NCBI GenBank assembly: GCA_001931905.2
Contig: MSJI02000400.1
Span: 1 to 16,019 of the forward strand
DNA length: 16,019 bases
DNA from: Cladosporium sp. IMV 00045
Lineage: Eukaryota > Ascomycota > Dothideomycetes > Cladosporiales > Cladosporiaceae
Reading direction: 5' to 3'
Made by a program: the position numbers and the translations under genes. Under the pieces are notes generated by a model. The model was not told the DNA's origin. It was given only the letters and a program-made list of their open reading frames with translations, and did no database searches. This document shows positions 1 to 6,989 of the stretch, piece after piece (position 1 is the stretch's first letter; each line of letters starts with the position of its first letter).

Positions 1-1400
1 TAGTTACACGCTCTTCGCTTTTGGGCCAGGGCCGGTATGCATGTTGATAGCGATGCACAGTGAAACATTGAGAGTGTCGATGTGTCGATAGATGATCTCT
101 TCTCTCCAGGTGCTTTCACCAGCAGGCATGGTAGATCAAAACGCATAGTGCACCGTTGAGAGAGTTGATATATCGATTGAAGATCTCTGCCCTCGAAGTG
201 CTGTTCCCACCGTGCATGGTATACTAAACCGAGTCCTGTGCTATCAAGATGTTCGTTGACGTCTTTATAGGGCCTTGTTGTCTGCGCGGTGCTAAGGTCA
301 TTACGCATAGGTCTTCAATCCCAACGTGTGCCTTGGAGAAGAATGAACATCCGGTAGGTCCTCTCTGCCTTCGAGTGTGCTGGTATGATCCTGCATAGTA
401 CCATAAGATTCATTTGTGCCGTTGAGAAACGCGATGACTCGACACGTCTTCTCCGTCGTCGAGGTGCTTATGCCATCGAGAAAAATCCATCGACTTTGAT
501 GCCATGCCTTTGGGAGAATACGAATCAGACTGTGGTATCTCTGTTGCGTGAGTATAATCACGCATAGTTCCTCGAGATTGAGACAGCTCCATTGAGAGAC
601 CGTATGTTAGACTGTCGCATCTACGTTGCAGTGATGCTGGTACTGTCACGCATAATTCTATGCTGTGATGCTGGGCCATTGAGAGAATCTTCCTTTAGAC
701 CACTGCATCCCCATTGCCGTGATGCTAATATCAGCAGGCATGGACTCATTCATTGTGATACTATGCCGCTGAGAGGAATGTCATTCGATAATAGCATCTC
801 TGTATTCATGATGCTAGTACCAGCGTGCACAGCGATACCAAACAGGCACCTTTCCATGGAGAGATATGATTGATTCGTTTATGATCTCCGTTTCTTTGGT
901 GCAAGTATCTGCTGGCATAGCAGTCCCAGAAACGCACCTTTCCATTGAGAGACATGGTGAAATCCGCTAGCATCTCTGGTTCAGTGGTATTAATACCAGC
1001 GTCCATAGTTATTCGTAATTGGCACCTTTCCATGGAGAGACGTGGTTGATTAGTATAGCATCTCCGGCCCTTTGATGCTCGTATCTGCTGGCATAGCGGT
1101 TCCAAATAGGCACCCTTCCATTGAGATGAGTGGCAAGACAGTCAATCGTCTCCGGTTCCTTAGTGCTAGTATCTGCTGGCATAGTAGTCCCAAATGCACA
1201 CCTGCCCATTGAGAGACATGGTAAAATCTGCTTTCATCTCCGGTTCAGTGGTGCTAGTATCTGCGGGCTTAGTACTTCAAAACATACACCTTTCCATGAA
1301 GAGAGATGTTGATCAGTCGAATGATCTCCGGCTCCGACGTGCAAGTATCAGCAGGCATAGCACACCAAAAGCGGTGTTTCCCAGCGAGATATTGAAGCGT
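1..1400. repeat. Degenerate 88-bp tandem repeat array (about 16 copies)
   Basis: A recurring block resembling CACCTTTCCATTGAGAGACA, followed by an ATCTCCGG-like block and a GTATCTGCTGGCATAGC-like block, recurs at a near-constant spacing. The GAGAGA anchor falls at about 70, 158, 336, 424, 512, 594, 681, 771, 859, 947, 1035, 1123, 1211, 1299 and 1387, with a very decayed copy near 247. From 771 onward the step is 88 bp; between 424 and 771 it varies from 82 to 90. The right-hand copies (about 840-1370) are best conserved and the left-hand ones more diverged. The array continues past the left edge. Since 88 is not a multiple of 3 and no frame stays open through the array, it is not protein-coding. 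It looks like a minisatellite or satellite block; a subtelomeric or pericentromeric setting is possible but not shown. Confidence 0.9.
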
Positions 1401-1600
1401 GAAGGCTTTCACATGGAAGCTTTTGAAGTCAGAAGAGCATGTGAACACTCACATGGCAAGAGCGACCACGTCGCTCCTTCCCTCTCTTGGCAGCCGCGAG
1501 GATCAATAAATTACTTCTCCCACGCCGCCTCCTTCCTCTCCCACGATACCACGCCGCTACCACTACCTGCGCAAGTGAATCATTATTTTACGCTTTAATA

Positions 1601-2630
1601 ATGGCTAACAACAGTGGTAACAGCTCCCAACAGGCATCCGCCGGCACGTCCCGCCGCCGAAGGCCTTTGCCCAGGTCCTTCCCGCGCCGACTGTCTCCCC
1701 GGGAAGCATCAAGGTCAAGCTCCCAGGCGCGCAGCAGGCAACTGCTGCTCTGTTCCAGCGTCCCACTGAGACGCAACGCTCGCATACCACCTGCCAGCGC
1801 GCCGAGTCCGTGCTGAAGAGCCTGTACGAGGCCGGAGAGTACTCAGATTTGACCGTCGTCACCAGAGAAGCGACCTTCAAGGTCCACAAAAATATCGTTC
1901 TCCCAGCGTCTGCCTGGCTCGAAGACGCATTCCAGGTACGATCGAAAACCAATCCACTCTTTCTCCGTTTCTGCAGCTGGCACATTGCTAACTCACGTAT
2001 CTTTAGACTCAAGGCGCTCGCATCCAGATCACCTTCGCAACGGAAGTTGTCAACTCCATATTCTGCCACCTCTACGCCACCGAGGTCCCGATTCTGCTGC
2101 CCGCCAAACCGAACCTAGGCCTAGCCCCTGCTCAAAGCGCACAAGGCTTCGGAACCGGCCCAGTCGCTACTCACGAAGCTGCAAGCAAGGACCTTTGCAG
2201 GTTGTGGAGCTCATCTCGGCTGCGGAGCTCGTAAGTCTACCTAATCGCCATACTATCATGACGAACATCGCTGACATTGACTTGACAGTGGGGTCTGAGC
2301 GATCTTGCGGCTCAGGCTGGCAATGTGCTTATCACCAAGCTGCAGCTGTACGAGTCGTTCCCCGAAGCGATCGCATACACAGCCTCCATGATGTACTGCA
2401 TCAAAAACAGACTCACAGCCGAGAACAACACCATCAACGAAGCGGCATCTGCCGCCGTCAAAGCTGTCGTCAAAGTCCTCAAATCAGTTGTGAGCAACGA
2501 GGCTGCAGAGAAGCATCTTTTTGAGAACCCTGGGCTCATGCGTGCTGTACTTGCATTGACCGCCGAGAGCACGAGTACTGGGTTCAAGCGTAGTGGCGAG
2601 CCGCTGGAGAGCGAGCGCCGCAAGAAGTGA
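1601..2630 (+). CDS. BTB/POZ domain protein, spliced, with two apparent one-base frame breaks
   Basis: The BTB core is visible as SVLKSLYEAGEYSDLTVV followed by FKVHKNIVLP. BTB domains mediate dimerisation and often serve as Cullin-3 adaptors; no second domain is recognised, so the partner is unknown. Two introns are convincing: 1936-2006 (71 nt, CTAAC branch near 1988) and 2231-2288 (58 nt, GTAAGT donor, CTGAC branch). The last exon, 2289-2630, is helix-rich. The ATG at 1601 opens in one frame, but natural-looking sequence (PPPKAFAQVLPAPTVSPG) continues in the -1 frame from about 1648, with no ATG of its own. A second shift lies near 2190-2200, between EAASKDL and VVELISAAEL. Each shift fits one missing base; the second could be a T lost from the run at 2194-2196. 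Alternatives are cryptic introns such as 1617-1726 and 2085-2200, but the latter has a weak GTCCCG donor. It is a BTB gene with high confidence; the exact model, or whether it is intact, is uncertain. Confidence 0.7.
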
Positions 2631-3322
2631 TATTGTGATTTGAGACAGATGGAGAGTATTGGTGGTTATTCGAAAGGTGATTCGTAGTTGAAGTAATGAA
2701 AATTGAATAGTACAGAAATACTTCTCTCAAGGTGTCAGCACGAGTACTTAGATCTGGAATTGGGGGTACCATCATATAACGTTGTTCCCGTCGACGAGAT
2801 ACTCAGCTGATTTCTTAAGCCTCTCTGGAGCGATTTAGTACGTGATTAACCACAGAGCTGACGATATTTGCATAAAGCACATGTCTTAGACTTTAAGTGC
2901 TCGACCTTTCCCTCTCAGCGTTTTCAGGATATACGAATTGCTTATAAAATGAGAGGGGTGGGTAACTGCATGATGCCGAAGACTGCATCGACAGGGTTAT
3001 TGGCGATTTCAGCAAACGCTACTCTTCCGATGAAACCGCAGTGATGGATATGTGTGTGAGTCTAGAGAGTCTCCATAGAAAGAGCGCTGTCATACAACGA
3101 GAAACACATGAGGCATCGTAAAAGAGAAGTGAAGTCAAGCTCTCAAAGTTCAGCCCTCAAACCAAAAAACCACTTCCAACCCCAGACCGCATCTCCAAAC
3201 GCGCGCAACGCGCCTGATCGCATCCTCAAACCACGAACCCACGTCCACGCAACAATGTAGTCCATTCCACCTCCCAGTCACCCCATAAGAACCCAAGACC
3301 AAATAGGAATAATATCACGAAA
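2631..3322. other. Intergenic region between BTB gene and sas2
   Basis: About 690 bp with no supported gene. It holds the 3' flank of the BTB gene and the promoter and 5' leader of the acetyltransferase gene. A TATA-like CTTATAAAAT lies at about 2940-2949, some 370 bp before the ATG, which is far for a core promoter. The last 150 bp before the ATG are strongly C/A-rich (about 3160-3300), as is usual for leaders in this window. I see no RNA gene or repeat here. Confidence 0.6.
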
Positions 3323-4508
3323 ATGGCCACCCTCCCCCTCCCACCCGCCATCGCCTCCCCGCAACACCGCACGCCCGCGCGCAAACCCATGCATGGCCCG
3401 CAGAACGTCGACAACGTCGTGTTGGGAAACCTACGGATCACGCCCGAGTACCCTTCGTTCTACCCGGAAGACTTGGTCGGAGGGCGCAGGGCGCAATGGC
3501 TGTATGTGTGCAGGGTCTGCTTTAGGTATTCGCATGAGATTATGAAGTATGCGGCGCATTGTGTGAGTGGACTTTTTCGTTTGGATGGAATTGCTAGAGC
3601 ATCAATTGGGGTTGTTAAGAGTTCCCAGGCTGACTGGTTTTTGGGTTTTGTAGAAGTTCTGTTCTGCTGCAGAGGAGCCGCTCATTGGAGACGTGGTGTA
3701 TGAGAAGGATGAATATTCAATCCGCAAGATCGACGGGGATGAGCATAAGGTTCGTTTCCTCTGTCTAACACTTTTTAAAGGATACACGGTTGACCCGATC
3801 TTTTCCTCACAACAGCTCTATGCGCAAAACCTCTCCCTCTTCGCCAAACTCTTCCTCGACACCAAGTCCGTCTTCTTCGACGTCTCCTCCTTCCTCTACT
3901 ACCTATTGATCTACCACCCACCCAAAAACCAACAACCCAACACGAACGGCGACGAAGCTCCACTACCCCCCTCACCACCCCAAGTCGTCGGCTTCTACAG
4001 CAAAGAGAAAATGAGCTGGGACAACAACAACCTAGCCTGCATCCTCGTCTTCCCACCCTGGCAGCGCAAAGGTCTCGGACAACTCCTCATCGGAGCCTCG
4101 TACGTCCTCGGGCGCCGCGAAGGGCGCTTCGGAGGGCCGGAAAAACCCCTCAGCGCTAGAGGTTTGAAAGGCTATGTGGCGTACTGGTGTCGGGAAGTCG
4201 CGCGGTTTATTGTGGAAGCGCCGGGGAAGAAGACGGTTAGTGTTAAGAGTATCAGCGATGCGACGTGGATTATGCCTGAGGATGTTGTTGTTGCGTTGCA
4301 GGAGATGGGGTGTTTGGAAGCGCGCAAGACGGGGAGCGGGAGTTTGGTGGTGAATAAGGCGAGGGTTAGGGAGTGGGCTGAGAAGTATAAAGTTGTGCTG
4401 GAGCCGGTTGTAGATGTGGAGGCTTTTGTGGAGGAAGAAGAAGAGAGCGAGGAGTTGAGTGAGGTTGAGGAGAGCGAGGAGAGTGAAGACGCTGTGGGTG
4501 GTGCGTGA
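3323..4508 (+). CDS. sas2: MYST-family histone acetyltransferase, Sas2 type
   Basis: Three exons (3323-3562, 3654-3749, 3816-4508) give 342 residues, close to yeast Sas2 (338). Intron 1 (91 nt) has a GTGAGT donor, CTGAC branch near 3630 and TAG acceptor. Intron 2 (66 nt) has GTTCGT, CTAAC and CAG; it lacks stops and is a multiple of 3, but homology favours removal because it would interrupt the conserved HK-LYAQNLSLFAKLF block. Visible MYST features are a C2HC zinc finger (C63, C66, H79, C83) spanning intron 1, the lysine that is autoacetylated in MYST enzymes (K123), the catalytic-loop cysteine C187 in NLACIL, the acetyl-CoA loop QRKGLG (195-200) and the general-base glutamate E221 in GGPEKPLS. 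A proline-rich insert (147-168) and an acidic tail (from about 317) flank the core. There is no chromodomain, which argues against Esa1. In yeast, Sas2 acetylates H4K16 in the SAS complex and limits spread of silent chromatin; that role here is inferred from family. Confidence 0.92.
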
Positions 4509-4724
4509 GTGTTTTTCGGTCAAGATATGGAGTTTGGTTGTGGTTTACTTGATCTTATGATACCCCATTCAGTGCGGAATACAAAGCGGCTTTCTTTACC
4601 ATTGATACAGACACACGACTCGCCACAGTGCATGTCATGCCTTCTAACAACATTTCCAATAACATCCATCGTGCTTGAGTGAGTACCCAAAACCATGTCA
4701 GCAATGTCGGCCGAAGTATCATTC

Positions 4725-5618
4725 TCAGCCTCTAGGAAACCACCTCGAGATCGTCATGGCCTCCGGCTTGGGTTCCACCTCCTCAACACCCGCCCACTCG
4801 CCCCCGCCATACGCAGGCTGCTCCCACCCCGAACCCTGGGTGGCCTGCCAATTACGGCATAACCACCTCGCGAACATCTCCAGATCTCTGAATGTGAGAG
4901 CTTCAACCCCTTCCTTCAAATTGAACGTCGTGATCACCTTAGCCACTCCGACGAGGAAAGCACGCAGCCTCGCGAGTTCCATCAGCATCTCACCTTTAAC
5001 CCGCAGTTCCGGGCGGTCGTCCTCTTGCTCCACGACGTCGAGATCGAGGCAGGCGAGGCGACGGAAAGGCGTGCTCACGCAGAAGCGCACACGGTGGAAG
5101 GTGAGGACGTCCGGGTCCGAAGCCGCGAGTTCTTGGTGTTTGCTCGGGGATAGGCGGAGTTTGCCACAGGCTTCGGCGCGCTTACCGTTGAAGAAGACTT
5201 GCTCCGCTGCGTCGAAGTTGACCCAGACGGTCACATCAAAGGTCGTGTATTGCATGTAGGCGGCGAAGATGTCGTTACGGTATTTGGGGTGTTTTCGCAT
5301 CAGGGATAATGGGGCTTCCAAGGCTTGGAGTTCGACTTCTTGTCCGATGAAATGGGAGGCGAAGAGCTCGGGTCGGAGGTATTGATCGGAGTCGGATTCA
5401 GAGTCAGTATCGGTATCGGTAGCGGTATCAATGTCGAAGTCATTATCCGGGTGCGCATCCTCCATGGTGTGTGTTGGGTGCGTTAGAGTTGTACTGTTTG
5501 GCTGTAATTGAGCGACTTCAAGTGTGGCGCTCGATACATCGTCATCCTCACCTTGCGCATCATCCTTTGATTTCTCGCAATCTAGATCTTGAAGCAGTGA
5601 CTGCGCGAGACCTGTCAT
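4725..5618 (-). CDS. Unrecognised acidic protein
   Basis: A single open frame of 297 residues from the ATG at 5618, with AGGAGGAC before it. The frame stays open 29 codons further upstream, to a stop at 5706-5708, but contains no earlier ATG, so an upstream exon is possible (see the candidate at 5798-6110). The N-terminal 80 residues are acidic and low-complexity, including a run of alternating Asp with Thr or Ser at about 59-78 written in imperfect codon repeats. From about residue 82 the protein looks folded: hydrophobic and aromatic segments (IFAAYMQYTTFDVTVWVNF, about 117-135), then FHRVRFCVSTPFRRLACLDLDVVEQEDD, then a helical stretch near the C-terminus with FRDLEMFARWLCRNW. No signal peptide, membrane segment or known catalytic motif is seen. 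I do not recognise the family; it resembles the many lineage-restricted fungal hypothetical proteins. Its 3' end faces sas2 across 216 bp. Confidence 0.7.
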   Translation of the reverse strand: MTGLAQSLLQDLDCEKSKDDAQGEDDDVSSATLEVAQLQPNSTTLTHPTHTMEDAHPDNDFDIDTATDTDTDSESDSDQYLRPELFASHFIGQEVELQALEAPLSLMRKHPKYRNDIFAAYMQYTTFDVTVWVNFDAAEQVFFNGKRAEACGKLRLSPSKHQELAASDPDVLTFHRVRFCVSTPFRRLACLDLDVVEQEDDRPELRVKGEMLMELARLRAFLVGVAKVITTFNLKEGVEALTFRDLEMFARWLCRNWQATQGSGWEQPAYGGGEWAGVEEVEPKPEAMTISRWFPRG

Positions 5619-5797
5619 GTCCTCCTTAACGACGTCGCCAGGCGGAGCGTCGCCACTGCTACAAGAAGGGCTTTCCGACAATGCGTGTGCAGGTGGAGCT
5701 TTTATTCAGGACGGCGCTTGCTGTTTGAGATCTTGTCGGATGTGCTCGTTTGTTCGTGTTTTGGAGTCAGGATTGTTTGAGTTGATGTGAAATCGTT

Positions 5798-6110
5798 TCA
5801 GCCTGCAGCAAGCCGGTCGTGAAGACTCATTGCCTGCAGTTGGCCGATGGAATGCGCATGTGAGAGCGAGGAGCTACGAGTGGAAGTTTTGCTGTTGTAG
5901 TGATGTATCATGCAGTGAATACAGATGATCTTGCAGTCCGCGATACGTTGGTACATGTAGTCAGTCACTGACATGAGGTGTTTCGCGTTCTGAGCTGAGT
6001 GAAGTCAGCGTTCCCAGAGCGCTTACCATCAGCGTGTCGATAATCGAGGAGCTCTTGCCTACGCCCTTGCGCCTCTGGTAGAAGCTATCGCTGGACACAG
6101 GAGCCATCAT
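5798..6110 (-). CDS. Weak candidate: small two-exon gene, or 5' exons of the upstream-extended acidic-protein gene
   Basis: On the minus strand an ATG at 6110 (a second at 6107) opens 28 codons ending at a good GTAAGC donor (6026-6021). If splicing uses the CTCAG acceptor ending at 5990, the frame continues for 63 codons to a TGA at 5798-5800, giving 91 residues containing HLMSVTDYMYQRIADCKIIC and further Cys/His residues. The intron would be only 37 nt, shorter than the 58-91 nt of the secure introns, although it has a CTGAC branch-like site. The second exon could instead splice onward into the frame of the 4725-5618 gene: a GTAGCT donor in the Thr-rich part and an AAAAG acceptor just after 5700 are phase-compatible. 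No family is recognised. Support is limited to open frames and splice signals. Confidence 0.2.
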
Positions 6111-6151
6111 TGATCTATGCGATCTATCGTCGATACGGCTTCAGACAGGTC

Positions 6152-6698
6152 ATGGCTGCGAGCGTCCGTCAGCAACACCGGCAGTGGCAACAAGGGCTTA
6201 GGCATCGTGACAAGGGCACCAGTGTAGGTACGTACAAACACACTCGAGTGATTGGCATTGGTGCCTTGCGCAAACAACAAGCCCCTACACATAACCGACA
6301 GACCTGACCTACATGTACTTCTCTTCTCCAGACCCCCGCCCACATCAAGTGAGCGAGCGAGCGCAAAAGCAATCTGATGAAAAGGTGATGTGAAATCAAG
6401 ATATGTTATTGCCAAAAATTCCCTGCCGATCCGAAGACCAACAGGAGCAGTCAGTTGATAGTTTTCAACTAGCAAAAACGCAATCTCGGACGAATCCTCA
6501 CTGATATGCGTAATGCCCTTGCACTGGGATGGTTTTGGGAAAGAAGAGCGCGAGATCTGGCGCGAATTTAAACTTGCTGCGGGCTTGGCGTTTAGAGGTA
6601 CGGGCCGCGTTGTTGCCTGGCTGACTAGGCTGTTTTGGGACACCCTGCTGTTTCTGCCTGGTGGATGGCGTGGTTGGCTTGTGACGAGAGTCGGTTGA
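6152..6698 (+). CDS. Weak candidate: small spliced gene with tryptophan-rich C-terminus
   Basis: A near-ideal intron lies at 6224-6331 (donor cluster GTAGGTACGT, CTGAC branch near 6304, pyrimidine-rich TTCTCTTCTCCAG acceptor). It is preceded by a short ATG frame from 6152 (24 codons). A GTGAGC donor at 6349 and a CTAG acceptor ending at 6472 would join a 17-nt exon in frame to the open stretch 6473-6698, giving about 104 residues in total. The last exon encodes DGFGKEEREIWREFKLAAGL followed by a Trp/Leu-rich amphipathic segment. Its G-rich sense strand matches the 3' ends of the confident genes here. The 17-nt exon is suspicious, and the exon at 6513-6698 might start independently at its own ATG (6513). 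The opposite strand is also open (6107-6703), so strand is not settled. Confidence 0.25.
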
Positions 6699-6989
6699 TT
6701 CATCACTTCACGTATGTTGAGTCACATGTCACCTGAGTATTGATCAGATTGATGTAGCTGCCGCACGTGATCAGATCGAATCGATGAGGCCTCGCAATTT
6801 GAGGCATGCGATTCTCCAGAACCAGATGCCCTTCGATTGATCACAAAGTTTGTGCATTCATACGAAATGTATCGATCATTCGATGCCCAACCACGCGTCC
6901 CGGAATAGAACAGTATCACTCAGTATTGATCGTCATTAGGTTTTCCCCCTATCGCGACCTTCTCTATACGACTAAGGGTATATACACGC

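Larger units (their letters stand above)
5619..6989. other. Low-information region between acidic-protein gene and dpb2
   Basis: About 1.37 kb with no confident gene. It must contain the promoter of the minus-strand acidic-protein gene and the 3' flank of dpb2. The stretch 6700-6990 is comparatively A/T-rich, with several GATC-containing words (for example TGATCAGATT near 6742 and GTGATCAGATCGAATCGATG near 6768), but I find no repeat with a clear period. The two weak coding candidates inside it are listed separately. No tRNA-like structure or transposon terminal repeat was recognised. Confidence 0.5.

Noticed and set aside
1..1400. CRISPR-like or direct-repeat defence array
   Set aside because: Units are adjacent, degenerate along their whole length and 88 bp long, with no constant-repeat/unique-spacer alternation. 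The context is a eukaryotic nuclear genome.
592..1598. Several open frames of 66-134 codons within and just after the repeat array, on both strands
   Set aside because: They follow the 88-bp periodicity and drift between frames because 88 is not divisible by 3. They lack any family resemblance and some start at non-ATG codons.
6107..6703. 198-codon open frame on the minus strand
   Set aside because: Ser/Arg/Pro-rich with no recognisable domain. It overlaps the better splice signals on the plus strand and its sense composition does not follow the 5'-C to 3'-G trend. Kept only as a reason why the strand of that region is uncertain.
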